Source: Astragalus membranaceus (Eukaryota > Streptophyta > Magnoliopsida > Fabales > Fabaceae). From it: DNA of 64,000 nucleotides. Under the pieces are notes generated by a model. The model was not told the origin of the DNA. It saw only the letters and a list, made by a program, of their open reading frames with translations, and did not search any database. The position numbers and the translations under genes were made by a program. The stretch covers positions 67,705,448-67,769,447 of the forward strand of contig CM076854.1 of NCBI GenBank assembly GCA_039519185.1, written 5' to 3'. This document shows positions 20,462-32,504 of this stretch, piece after piece; positions within the stretch are counted from its first letter, which is position 1; each line of letters opens with the position of its first letter.

Positions 20462-22960
20462 TTGTGGAAATGGGATATTGAGTATCTTTATATAGCGGGA
20501 CATACTTTTGATAAAATAAGTGAAGTGGAAAAACCGTTCGGTTTTTCCTCTAGTTTGTACTACACTTATATCAGTGCAACTGAAGCACATACTGTAAACC
20601 AGAAGTTTACAAATCACAAAAAAATTGTTGTTTGGCATAAACGGTTGGGTCATCCCGGGTATATATGATGCGAAAAATAATTGAAAATTTATGTGGTCAA
20701 CAATTAAAGAACCCGAAGATTCTTCAATCTAATAACTTCTCATGTATCTCTTGTTCACAAGGGAAGTTTAAAATTAGACCAACAGCACAAAAATCGAAAG
20801 CGAATATCTCAATTTTTTTAGAATGAATACATATGATGATATCTGTGGGCCAATACACCCACCATGTGGACCGTTTAAATATTTTTACGATTTTGATTGA
20901 TGCATCAACTAGATGGACACATATAGTTGTCGTCAACTCACAACTGGAAGTTTGTGAGATTGTTTGGAACTCTAATTTCACTAAGAGCTCATTTTTTAAA
21001 TGGTCTAAAATTAATTATATGTCCAATACTTATGAGATAAGAACTTCCAAATACTACTTGGGAATATGCAATTATGCATGTTGTAACTTTGATTCGCATC
21101 AAGCCAACAAGTTATCACAACTCTTCCCCTTTGCATTTGGTTTTTGGTCACGAACCTAATATTTCCCATCTTATAATTTTTGGACGTGTAGTGTATGCAC
21201 TATGATGGGTTGTGAAAGAATTTTGGGAATATATATTGGATATAAATCTCCATGTATAATAAAGTATCTTGAGCAAACAATTAGAGGCTTGTTTATTGTC
21301 CAATTTGATAATTATCATTTGATGAATTAAATTTCCCAACATTTGGGGGAGAGAATAAGCACCTTGAAAAAGAGATCACCTGGAATGAATTATTATTGCA
21401 TCATCTCGATCCTTGAACAAAACAATGTGAACTAGAAGTTCACTGATCCAAATGCATTCACTGATCCAAAAGATGTGACCAAATCATATATATCAGCTGC
21501 TAATGCTCCAATTAAATGGATGTCCCTATTGGACAATCTAATATTGCAAATGAGTCTAAACCGCGCCTGAAGCGTGGTAGACCAATCGGTTCCAAAGATA
21601 AAAATTCTCGACCAAGAAAATGAGCTAAAAAGAAAGATGGTCCAGGCGAGGATACAGAAATTCAAAGAGTATTCAGACATAATTGATATTTCAGTTCCAA
21701 AAGAGCTGATCAAGTACCCGAAAAGTTCTGAAATTAAAGAGATCTCAATGAAATACAATGCAACCGAAACGAAGTCAACGTTGACGATGTGTTTACATAT
21801 AATATAGCGCTAAATGTGATAAATGATAGTGAGGATCATGAACTAAAGTCTATTAAAGATTATAGACAAAGTGAGAATTGGCCAAAAGTGAAAGACGAAA
21901 TTGATGCAGAAATAAACTCGTCTTACAAAACACCATGAAAGTGTGAACCCAGTCGGATACAAATGGGTTTTTGTACAAAATGAGAATGGTGAAATTGTGA
22001 GATACAAAGCTCGACATGTTGCTCAATGGTGGATGCAAGTACTTTTCAGTACTTATGAAGAGCTCAATTTTCACAATATGGATGTTGCTAAGACTTATTT
22101 GTCTGACTCATTTGATAGTCATAATTATTTGAAGATCCCTGAAGGATTTAATATCCAATACACACTTTTTGGATTCTCAAGATGATTACTCAAATTGAAT
22201 CAATCTCTCCATGAGATAATATAATTTGAACACATATGGTATAATCGTCTAAATTTATATTCTAAAAGAGGGATACAAAAATGACATCACTTGTCCATAT
22301 AGTTTTATGATAATATTTGAAAAAGAATGTGCTATAACTGATGTCTATGTTAATGACCTAAATAGTATCAGAACTCCAGAAGAGCTTGCAAAAAATTATA
22401 CACTGTTCAAAGAAAGACTCTAGATGAATGTCCTCAAATTATATATGATGAATTTTGAGGTTGAATCTGTAGGTGACCTCTACATGGAAAATCCCAAAAG
22501 GATTCAAGATAAAAAGAAATATCTTTAAATAAATTCTTTTGAAAAACAAAGTCTCATATTGATCTGCAGAAATTATTTATATTGAGTACATGACTTGTGT
22601 TGTAAGAATATATGAAATATCTCAGTCTCGAAGACTATGAAAGCATGCATGCATATTACCAAATGTTAAGTGATAATTAGTAGTAATATAGTTTATCACA
22701 AACCAAAATTCATCAGAAAAAGAGGGGTAAGATGCATATTTATGTTTGGCTATTGTAATAAATAAATCATTTTATGTATGTTACACGAATTAACCATGCA
22801 GATATAAAGTATTTTTCTGATCTAGATCAAGTCAGATTACAAAACAACTATTATCTACATGTGGTTTGAGGACCAATATCTTTATGATCTATAAAACAAT
22901 CTATGGTTCTTGCTTCTTCATTTCATGCCCACATACCAACAATTCAAGGCAGATGTTTTG
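20462..22960 (+). pseudogene. Copia pol remnant (GAG-pre-integrase, integrase, RT, RNase H)
   Basis: Recognisable pieces: VVWHKRLGHPGYI and FSCISCSQGKF (GAG-pre-integrase zinc motif, 20630-20765); TILIDASTRWTHIVVV (integrase core, near 20890); NPVGYKWVFVQNENGEIVRY with KARHVAQ (RT start, 21943-22030); and FHNMDVAKTYLSDSFDSHNY (RT, about 22070-22130). Downstream pieces to about 22960 are scattered across frames. Stops and frameshifts are too many for function. Confidence 0.75.
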
Positions 22961-23286
22961 AAGATAATACTGATCGCAAAGCTCCATTAAAAGATGATAC
23001 ATCACAAGTGACAATGGAGTAGATTGCTCCATATGCACTCAGGGAGAAACTCCAGATGTTGAAATTCATATTTTGAAGTGACGCTTCATTCAGGGGGAGA
23101 AAAGCTACACTCTTTTTTCCTTTGCCATGGTTTTGTCCCACTGGGTTTTCCTGAAAAGATTTTTAACGAGGCAGTTTCCACTAGCAGGATATTGTCCTCT
23201 TTTTCCTTCACTAGATTTTTATCCCACTGTGTTTTTTCTAGTAAGGTTTTAATGAGGCATATCCTCGGTGGACATCCAAGGGGGAG

Positions 23287-23497
23287 TGTTATGAATATTT
23301 ATATTAGTGGATGTTACTACCCTTCTCCCTCCTTCTCATTACTCTCTAGTGTATTGGCCTCTTAATGTAAACCACTCACTTACCAATCCCCTACCCTATA
23401 AATAGGACTATCCCCTATGTATATTTGGGCACTTGAAGCAAATAGAAAATCTCTCATATTCCATTCTTCTTCTTGGTCTTTTATCTCTTATTTCACA
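23287..23497 (+). repeat. Copia 3' LTR (211 bp)
   Basis: This matches the 5' LTR and is preceded by the purine tract AAGGGGGAG at 23278-23286. Confidence 0.85.
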
Positions 23498-23520
23498 ACT
23501 TGGAAAATGTAGTTTATTCA

Positions 23521-23565
23521 CTCTTTTCTTTCTTTCTTTTCTTTTCTTTTCTTTTCTTTTCTTTT
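23521..23565. repeat. (TTTTC)n pyrimidine tract
   Basis: A simple repeat of CTTTT/TTTCT units in the Athila-like 3' region, just right of the copia insertion. Confidence 0.85.
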
Positions 23566-23578
23566 GACTAGTCCATTG

Positions 23579-23595
23579 CCCGTGCGATGCACGGG
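23579..23595. other. Perfect 7-bp-stem hairpin CCCGTGC/GCACGGG
   Basis: CCCGTGC-GAT-GCACGGG, preceded by ACTAGTCCATTG. It resembles a hairpin found near the ends of some plant transposons, but no second terminus was identified. Confidence 0.5.
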
Positions 23596-23686
23596 TTCAA
23601 AAATTTTGTGGACAATAAGTTATCTTTTACAGAAAAAAGTAGAGTTTTTACTAAAGTAATATATTTTAGTTATTTTATTGAGTACT

Positions 23687-23887
23687 TCTAGGGTGAGGGA
23701 GCAAATCAAATCATTCACGAGTAAATCACTAAAATTAACCGTAGGATATTGTGTAAAATGCTATGAGTGATTAAGATTGAATCAACCAGTATTAAGATTC
23801 AACCGTTGATGAGTTTTTATACTACATCCTACGGTCATTTTAAATTGTTCACCGGTGAGGGATTTGAGTTGCTCCCTCACCCTAGAA
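23687..23887. mobile_element. Small MITE (~200 bp)
   Basis: Inverted ends of about 25 bp: left TTCTAGGGTGAGGGAGCAAA, right (reversed) TTCTAGGGTGAGGGAGCAAC, continuing TCAAATC on both sides. Inner arms CCGTAGGAT/ATCCTACGG also pair. The target duplication is unclear, so the superfamily is not assigned. Confidence 0.65.
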
Positions 23888-25660
23888 ACACCCTATTTTA
23901 TTATAGAAAAAAATAATGCTAAAAATTTAAATTTAACTCTTTAAGAAAATTTTGTTCAAAAATAAGATCGTACATGATGGTATTTTGTGTTTGACCATAC
24001 TTTTATTTAGTGACGAAAAGATCAAAAAGTTGTGTTCGAGGATTGGTGAAAATTAGCATTTATGTTAAATCAATTGTGTAAAACGCACTAACAATATTAT
24101 ATACTCCATGGGGATCCACTTATAAGTAAAGTCTAACCAAACAAACATATACTCCATGGTGGAAAAACGTAGGCGTACAGGGTTTAGCCTATGCACATAA
24201 AACGTCAAACTGTGGTCTAACTCAATGAACTCTAAAGATGGAGTAAAACTAACTATGTAAAATTCCAAACTATCCACTTATGACCGATATTAAAATAACA
24301 TCAATACAACTTTGAAGATACAACAAAATTATATAATCAAGGAGGCTACTAGAGTGCGAGAATAAATAGGGGATCCAAATAAATTTTAAGGAATTATAAC
24401 AGCACACCGAAAATCAAAACAATAAGGTGGAAGCAATGTCTTTAGGGAAAAGTCTACGGTGTTCAGCCATTCGTGGTTCAAATCTTGCAATACATGACCG
24501 CTTTTTTTGTTAAAAAGTTCAAGGACAAGACTTTTGTTTGAAAAGAGGATGATGGAATATGACTTTAAGGGGTTTTGACAAGCCGATGTTGAAAGAAGGC
24601 AACAATTTATGGAGACAAAACTTCAACCGGATTTAAGTGAAGTCCATTGGTGTCAAGACCTAACTTCAAAACAATAACTATAGGGTTCAAATTGGTTTCC
24701 CAATTAAGAGTGAAAGCGGTTTCCTAGTTGCTATGCCCCTATTAGTAAAGAAAATTGTCATTAATGTTTTGACAAACATACTCCATTTGCATCATAGACA
24801 ATAAGGAAGAGCATTCAACCAAATAGAACATAAAGACCAAATGGATCTAGGATCATAGGTGATGGTTAGGAAAGGTCAACAAGGATTCTTAGAATGAATA
24901 GAAAACACAATTCATAATTTAATTATAATTATAGATCTTTTCGTTAGCTTTCCAACACATTCAAGAACTCTAAAATCGGAGTTTTGGATCAAAAGTTACG
25001 GACAAAATAAGTTGGAAGGTAGCCGAGAAAACCGTAACAGTCAGAAACTGGCACTGGTGCCCGTGTCAGAGTGACACGGCCCGTGTCACTATAGCAGGCT
25101 ATAGAAAATCTGTTTTCGTGCTTTCCTCTCTATACTATCATTCAATCTCAGTGAACATCAAAGAACATTCAATTACAACACAATTTGGCACCTTTAATGC
25201 AATCATTCTTCATATCTAAACCAACAAACACCCAATAATCATTTCACATAAACAATTAATTCTCATCTGCTTGAAGGGAAATATCCCAGCATTCAACATA
25301 AGAGTTTCACTACACAACAAGGGCCGTGAAACCAAACATACAATCACACAGTCAATCAAGTTGTGACCAAGAATATCCATTAGGTGTAAAATCATCATTT
25401 CCTCAATAATTAATCCATCATTACCCCATACACACATAATTTTTAGAAATTATAACTCGAAGAACTTAGATAATGGAAACCCTAAGATCATTGAGAAGGG
25501 GAGTGAGAGGAACTCATAGCATAAAATATTGTCAAGCATGAAGTCCATCAAAGCTAGGTTATGCAATCACACTTTTTATGTTCCAAACAAAATTAATCAA
25601 CGATAATTATTCATTTAATTTTCTCAAATCTACATCATGCTTATGAACCAAATTAAATTA

Positions 25661-25743
<83 letters not shown>

Positions 25744-27219
25744 GTCTTATTACATTCGGGATTGAAGTGGTTCATGAAGGCACCCAAGAGATGAAATAAT
25801 AACGACGGAGAAAATCATACGGTGGCATTTTCAAAAGTGGTTCTCATCTCTAGTGCAGTCCAATTCTCTTCCATACTTATTGTAATTTATACACACTTCC
25901 TACGCAAACAAGATAATAACAAGCTGGTAAATCAGGTTCTCATCACAAAGAGATCTTAGAACTTAAACTCATTATCAAACATGGATAAGGAATACACTTC
26001 ACACACTTCAGTCTTTTAAGAAATGATTCACACTTGCTTCAAACAATCCAAAACCTAATCCTATTGCATACTCATTCATGAAGGATTTCCATCAAAGTAT
26101 CACACCAAACATGAGGCATATCATATTCTAAAACCAACTCATTTATAAAAAGAGTTCATCTCAAGAATCCATAACATGTAAGGATCAAGCACATCGAGAT
26201 TTGTATCGTAAGATTAACTTACAACCACTACACTAGAAAGGAAGAATCGATCATGTTCTCTATTGACTAGTCTCAAGAAAAGTCTGCAAACGCGCGTAAG
26301 ACTAACTCAATAACTAAGGGTGTAAGAAAACTCTCGGCAATCGAAATCTGGCCTGAAGGACATGAAGGCTTCCAATGAACATTCGGATTTACCAAAAAAC
26401 CACACAATTCTAGTTGCTATGGTGTTTCTTTACTACAAAGGAAAGATGCACTACTAACGGGAAGACCTCGGTGTTCAGTGAACAACACATCAGTAGGAAT
26501 AAAGAACTTCTAGGATTTGACTTAAACAAGAAATACAACAAAACCCAGTTTTTGCAATCGAAGTGATCTACTCAGGAACTAAGGCTTAGTCAGAGAAGCC
26601 AGAGGTTTGTGAACATGTAAGGGCCATAACTTTAGACCGCACGATGCGTGCCAACACGGATTCCCGAAGGATTAGGACAACACTTTATTCAGAATCCAAA
26701 AAGGGGTAATAGCAATGATAGGCATAGCCTGGCCATTATTATACCACACCCTTAGACAAGAATACATCGTATCAAGGATGGTGAACACAACTTCGTACTT
26801 AGGAATCTCAAAAGACTCATAATCCTAACTAGAAATAGGTTTTCGTAAGAATAGAAGAACATTGGAGGGAACCCATGGTCCTAAGGAAACCGAATTAGGA
26901 GTTTTATTCAACTCGAAAAACAAAGAAAAATTGACTGAGAGAAGACAAATAAAGTGTCAATGCAGAACATCTGCTCATTACTTAGGGGGATGCGTGAAAC
27001 GAGACTTGGACTTAAAGACAGCTCACTGTTTGGAAAACAACTCTAGGAGACTGACATTCTCCTATTCAAAAAGTTTTTAACAAAGCTATTCCTTGATCGA
27101 CGACCTCAGAACTCTTCGTTGGCGCGACAATCGACCGATTCTGATGACTAGGCAGCTACATACAAGCTCGGATGCCCATCAATTTCTAGTGCACCATCAT
27201 CTGCAGCCCTCTGCTTCCA
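23888..27219. other. Non-coding repeat DNA inside the Athila-like element
   Basis: No gene identified. Contents: an (AT)n run at 25666-25741; a GACACGGCCCGTGTCA-type inverted repeat near 25060-25095 of a kind seen in some legume Ty3 LTRs; and a CTTTCCAACACATTCAAGAA stretch near 24950 of the same character. At least one further LTR fragment is likely between about 24880 and 27080, but I cannot set its borders. Confidence 0.4.
25666..25741. repeat. (AT)n microsatellite, ~76 bp
   Basis: An uninterrupted AT repeat. Confidence 0.95.
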
Positions 27220-27479
27220 CTACTCACTTGTCACATGAATCTTTTCATACCTCAACCTTGGCTTTTCTTCCTTGTCACTATATTTGAATTTTTCTTGTTC
27301 TACAACTACACAATTTTTTTGTTTTTCTTCCACTACTTCCAAATGACCACATTCATTTTCATACTCTACATTCTTTTCTTCCTTTTGCTCAACCACCTCT
27401 TCACTATAACTCTCTTCTTTTAAATGATCCATTATAATCTTAATGCGAGCCTCTATATTTTTACATGAAGCTTCAAAGT

Positions 27480-30400
27480 TGCAACATCCTAGATTTTTAG
27501 TTGACATTAAAAATCCAAAATATTACTTTCTAGCGTTTCAGAGATGCACTCATCGAATTTGGATCAAGATAAATAAACAAACTGATAATGATTGATGACT
27601 GAGAATGATAGGTTTTATAAAATAGATTCAAAAACTTTAATAAGTTTACTACAAATCATCCATAAACAGTAGCATGATCGCTTCCTTCAAAACTAACGGT
27701 GCATAACCCTAAAACATAACTCGGATCTATACATAATACATAGACAACCTTAATATAATATTAGCAACTACAGTGCTAATCTCCATGAACATGAAAATCC
27801 TCAAGCATTGGGATTCTTGACCTTGCCTTTAACTTCCTTAACTTTTACCTGTGAGTCTGAAAAACAACAACAATGAGCAGTGAGATTACTATATCTCGAT
27901 GAGTCCTTTCGAGACTCCCTTACCATAATACACTCCGAATATCTTTTATCATTTACCTATGATGCATTCCCCTAACGCAATAGACTTACATAATATAAAT
28001 GCTACTACGTACACTGTGGGGAACCCACCTTCAATATATTATCATTAAACTAAACCTCTTGGGCCTTGAGATTGGTTCATGATACTGACCCCAAGTACAT
28101 CAACCATTCATTAGTTTATTTATGGTGTACTTATATATGTACTAATTAGTTTCTCACACGAATTTTTGAAAAGAATTGTTTTCTATTGACACCCAAAACC
28201 GTTTTAGTGGCCATTTCGAATGCATCACATTTAATAAAAAGGAAGGAACTTAAACATTCACAATTGGCAATAACAAGGACAACATCATTTATTATATGAC
28301 ACAAAGTATGGTTAGTTTTGGAGATAGAAAAGTTATAGAATTGAGGGAATAAAATCAGCAAATAGCAAAAATTTGCACAGTTTAATCAATTAAGTTAATC
28401 CATTATGATAATCAATTTCCCTAATAGATTATAAAGGTGACAGTTTTTAGAAAATGACTCCAGAAGTACTCTAATCAATTAAGGGGTCGTGTTAATCGAT
28501 TAAGACTTGTTGTTCTACATAAAAATCACTTCAAAACCAGTTTTATTCATTCCAAAACCATCACCCTTCAATCCAAACTCAATCCAACCAACACTAACTA
28601 ACAAATTGCGACCAAAAAACACATATATGCAATCAATTAGCATTCATAGGTAACATCAAACACATCACTCATTCCATATCATCACAAACAGACAATGGCT
28701 TCAAAAAAAATTTTTACTCATCTTAGGATATATATCCAACAACCAAAACAGCCCAAGCAACATGCATTAGATAAAAGGCTTAATGGTATGTTTCGTCCCT
28801 GCTGTTAGTTTTTGACTAACACCGTTAGTGGATGGAGACGTGGCTGCCAACATCATCACCTCCTTCATTCCTCTTTCTCTGAAACCAAACTCTTCTTCTT
28901 CAACCCAGAAACTTAAAACTCAGAAACACCATTAAACTAGTACTCAAACCCAGAAACTTAAAACCCGCATGGATTCATCATCTCCTTCAACCCAATGCAA
29001 ACCCAGTCTTCAATTCTGGAAACGACAGACACCACCTCTTCTTGAATCACTTTCGACTCACAGATCTGGAAAATCATCATCATCATCATAGATTTGAAAA
29101 ATCATCATCATCACCTTTCAACTCACTTTCCCAATTCCTCAAACCCTTAAATCGCCAATCGATTTGTCTTGTTGTTTCTATTTTTTTTGTTCAACAAAAG
29201 CGTTTCTTGTTTGTTAACATAAATTTGTCCAATTTCATCGTTATCTCGTAGAATTTCATTAACTCATAGAATTTCTGGAATTTCATTAACTCAAAGATTT
29301 TCTGGAATTTCACAAATCAAAAGTGTTTTGCCCTTCAAAGTCGTTTTGCCTTTCTTCTCAAAGTAACCTTCAAAGAGAAAAGAGAATGAAGATGAGAAGA
29401 AACGGTGTGTGAGCGAGAGGGCGTGGACTGTGCGAGAAAGAATGAAGAAGAGAGTGAAGATGAGATGAAACGGTGAGTGAGTGAGAGTGGGTCTGTGCGA
29501 GAAAGAAAGAAGAAGAGAGCGAGAGTGGGAATGTGAGAACAGAGAAGAACAAAGATTAGGGAGAAGGGAGAGTTTCAGAGAAGATTAGAAGAGAGAAGAA
29601 CAGAATTTCTGAAAAAGAGGAATGAAAGAGATGATGATTTGGCATCCATGTTGGCAGCCACGTCAGCATCCACTAACGTTGTTAGTCAAAAACTAACAGC
29701 AGGGACCAAACTAGAAGGGTTTGGTATTTACAAGGGCCTTTTTAAAAAAAAAATTGCAGGGACGAAACTGGATTTTTTGGATATTTGCCGTGACCAAACG
29801 TACCTTTATGCCTAGATAAAATAGACTTCCAATAATAACAATTCTGAATTCATGTTTGAAATTTAAGAAAAAGGGCAAAGAACTCACATGTTTCAAAGGA
29901 ATAGCACGATGAATTTAACCAAAAGTGAAATGCAAGTACCAAAGGATTCTCGAAAATGTAAGGTTGTTGAAGATGTATTTAAGATGGGTGATTTTCGAAA
30001 TGCTAGAGAATGAAGGTGAGAATAAGTTAGGAATTCAGTTTGGGTGTAAGAGATGAAGGCAAGGTTTCCATGGCTTTCTTTCCTTTCCTCTTCTCGGTAG
30101 CAACCCTTTCTTTCTCTCCTAGGGTTCTTTTCAATTTTCTGAAAATGAATTAGAGAATTTAAAATGAAGAGGGAATTGTGAGTTCAGCTGGTTTTGGTTT
30201 TAGTTTTTTGGGTTGGGTTGGGCTTGACTTGATTTGGGTTAGAGTAACAAAATCCTAATTCCTATTTGTACCCCCCCCTTTTCTACTACACTTTCATTAA
30301 TTCTAGTATCAATTCAATGACATAATATACTTAATTAAATCACAAAATCAATCAAAACAAGTGAATGTCTATAAAGGGCTTTAAACAACACCAATGTAAT

Positions 30401-30509
30401 TCTAAATGGAAAATGATTAAACAATTTCAAACACCGGAACATACAATTTAAGTAAAGTAACTACACGATGACACTCAAAGTAATTTGTTTAATTACTTTG
30501 GGTGTTACA
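27480..30509 (-). repeat. Ty3 3' LTR containing a Mutator-like insertion
   Basis: The border at 30509 repeats at 30953: both read ACTCAAAGTA.TTTGTTTAATTAC before TTGGGTGTTACA. The LTR is about 1985 bp without the 1045 bp contributed by the insert and its TSD. Confidence 0.75.
28777..29812. mobile_element. Mutator-like non-autonomous element with 9-bp TSD
   Basis: Exact 9-bp duplications TAGATAAAA flank it (28768-28776 and 29813-29821). Termini are GGCTTAATGGTATGTTTCGT and, reversed, GGCATAAAGGTACGTTTGGT. Longer inner arms (CTGTTAGTTTTTGACTAAC, then GTGGCTGCCAACAT) also pair. The interior is CT-rich on the left and GA-rich on the right and encodes no transposase. Its termini differ from those of the element at 7826. 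Confidence 0.85.
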
Positions 30510-30522
30510 TTCACCTCAACTT
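30510..30522 (-). other. Ty3 polypurine tract
   Basis: Minus strand AAGTTGAGGTGAA lies immediately before TGTAACACCC of the 3' LTR. Confidence 0.7.
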
Positions 30523-30825
30523 GAAAAACTTTGTCCTCAAAATTGTTCAAGTCTTATCTATACAATAAAAGAAGGAAAATTAAAGAATCATTGGTCGTTC
30601 GGCTATACAAGATCCTTAAGTAAGTCACAACAATGCCTACTTGTTTAACCTTACTAAATCAAATAAAAGTACTGATCACATCCAATCAAATCTGAAAATC
30701 CAAAACAAAGATAAGCAATCATGGACATATCCTATTTGAACACAAATTCTCAATATGAAATGTAAGGAAAGAACAGAGGAACATGCATATATTGAGGTAA
30801 TTAAGACCGCTATTCATCGTTTAAA

Positions 30826-30953
30826 GAACACCAGTGTAATTCTAAATGAAAAATGATTAAACAATTTCAAACACCGGAACATATATACAATTTAAGTAAA
30901 GTAACTACACGATAACACTCAAAGTAGTTTGTTTAATTACATTGGGTGTTACA
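30826..30953 (-). repeat. Ty3 5' LTR remnant
   Basis: This repeats the first ~125 bp of the LTR at 30385-30509 with a few changes. The rest of the 5' LTR and nearly all internal DNA were lost by deletion. Confidence 0.75.
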
Positions 30954-31384
30954 AAAGTTGTCATGATCCACCTTAATAGATTCAATGGAATGAGCTAAGT
31001 GTTCTTTAAACTTAGAGTTACCCTCATGTAATACTTCGGTTTGGGCTTGAGAACATGGCTCTTGCTCACACACAAAGTTTGACACGGGCATGGAATTTAA
31101 CTCAAAACAGACCCTTTCATCTTCATGCATCTCCATTGAAACAATGTTGTTGAGCATTCTTCGCTTGCATAGAGTAAAAATCCCAATGGTCCATGGCTTA
31201 AAGTGATTTTTTTTCACAAAAACACCAAGCACAAATAACAACAGTAAAAACAACAAATAAAACACACTACAAACACAAAGCACAATACGAAATAGAAAAA
31301 AAATTGCTGAAAAACAGAACAAACTAATAAAAGAATCTAAACAAACTAAACTTACTAACTAAGCAATACAAAATAACTATCACA

Positions 31385-31403
31385 ATCCCCGGCAACGGCG
31401 CCA
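31385..31403 (-). other. Athila-type primer-binding site (tRNA-Asp)
   Basis: Minus strand TGGCGCCGTTGCCGGGGAT lies 9 bp from the LTR end at 31413. It is the characteristic Athila primer site. Confidence 0.85.
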
Positions 31404-31412
31404 AAAACTTAT

Positions 31413-32504
31413 TGTCTGAAAACATGATGTGCAAGTAGACACAGTCGCAACAAGTAATAAAGTGTAAGTAGAGATCATTCCCACGAGGATTGTTGAGTTC
31501 ATTTCTATATTTAAATTAATAAGTAAGCTAGTAAGAAAAAAGCAAAATAAAATAACAAGTTGTAGAATTAATGAAAATCAATAAACAGCAAGTAAAATAA
31601 TGAATTAGTAGGAATTCAGAATGAGAACAAGTTGGAAATGCCTTTCACTATGAAAATTCATAATAATGGTCTAATGTGATATCTGATGCTGCAGTACTGG
31701 GTGATGTAGCATATAGTATGTACTTTTCAGTCACTTTTCTACAGGGCTTCATTACAAGCACTTATGTCTAAGCTCTAAATAGGTCAACCCCTGGCTATTA
31801 AGCACCCACAGTATTCACCTTATGAAATTTTCTCTCCTATGTCTAGGTTTAAAGCAATGATTATTAAAGTGTCTTTAAATAAACACTATCCATATCATCC
31901 TTTGAGATCAATTTATAAACCATGTCTGAATCTATAAATGGTACTTATATTTAGGTGATCATTTCTAAAATAAGTTTGGAAATAGTATCACACAAAGGAT
32001 AAAAATGCTAAACATCAAATATATTGTGTTAAACCATTAAAACTCCATTACATAGTTACTAGCATCCCAACAATAAAGTGATTAGCTCATAGTGAGCAAC
32101 AAAAACAAGAAATAAAGCATAGATGCAAAATCTAAAGCCATAAAACTGAAATTACAAGGAAGAAAATATACTAAGAAGAGATAGACTGAGAAAAGCTCCA
32201 AGAATAGTGATAATGGAGGTACAAACAGCTCCCTAATCCAAGAAAAACTCCAAGTAATGTCAGCTCCAGTGATGCTGCAGCACTGCTCCCAGTGTTTTCT
32301 CTCATCAAATGCTACAGCATTAATACTGAACAAACATGTTAAAACACAAATGGGGCACCAAAGTGCCAAATAATCACAAACCAGAATCAATCCCTCTTTT
32401 TTACTAAACAACATATTTTAACTAATTAAACACGATATTACTTTAGAACTCACAACAATTTAAGCTAAGAAAGCATAAATAACTCTTATAAGTAAGAGTT
32501 ATCA
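31413..32504 (-). repeat. Athila-like 5' LTR (1092 bp)
   Basis: Minus-strand start is TGATAACTCTTACTTATAAG at 32504; the end ...CATGTTTTCAGACA is at 31413. It shares its upstream 650 bp with 16324-17328 but has an internal deletion near 32285. Confidence 0.8.

Larger units (their letters stand above)
17937..23497 (+). mobile_element. Ty1/copia element, decayed coding region
   Basis: Short LTRs (17937-18163 and 23287-23497) start TGTTATGAATATTTATATTAG and end TTATTTCACA. Flanks ACTTA/ACTTG are a probable TSD with one change. A CACGTTATCAGCACG motif follows the 5' LTR, as in many plant copia elements, and a PPT AAGGGGGAG precedes the 3' LTR. The interior carries GAG-pre-integrase, integrase and RT fragments broken by many stops. 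The LTRs remain closely similar apart from a small duplication in the 5' copy. Confidence 0.85.
27480..30953 (-). mobile_element. Ty3/gypsy element reduced to LTRs and a short internal piece
   Basis: Flanked by AAAGT at 27475-27479 and 30954-30958. The minus-strand start is TGTAACACCC at 30953 and the end GGATGTTGCA at 27480. The 3' LTR (27480-30509) is about 2 kb once the Mutator-like insert is removed. Only about 130 bp of the 5' LTR (30826-30953) remains. Internal DNA between (30510-30825) includes a PPT next to the 3' LTR. No coding region survives. Confidence 0.8.
27220..31322 (-). pseudogene. Unidentified minus-strand reading frame of the Athila-like element, split by an insertion
   Basis: One part (30959-31230) ends ...SIESIKVDHDNF and the other (27220-27474) continues EASCKNIEARIKIIMDHLKE followed by an acidic, Glu/Lys-rich segment. 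The two are separated precisely by the Ty3 element and its 5-bp TSD, so they were one frame before insertion. The Glu/Lys-rich part may form a coiled coil. I do not recognise the family. Its place near the PBS suggests a gag-proximal or accessory reading frame. Confidence 0.55.
16324..32504 (-). mobile_element. Athila-like Ty3 element, decayed and split by later insertions
   Basis: The 3' LTR is 16324-17328 (truncated), the PPT 17329-17343, the PBS 31385-31403 and the 5' LTR 31413-32504, all on the minus strand. The PBS matches the tRNA-Asp site used by Athila elements. The interior holds a copia element (17937-23497), a small MITE, a Ty3 element (27480-30953) and non-coding or badly decayed DNA. 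No recognisable gag-pol remains. The two LTRs differ by a ~340-bp indel and many substitutions, so this is an old insertion. Confidence 0.7.
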
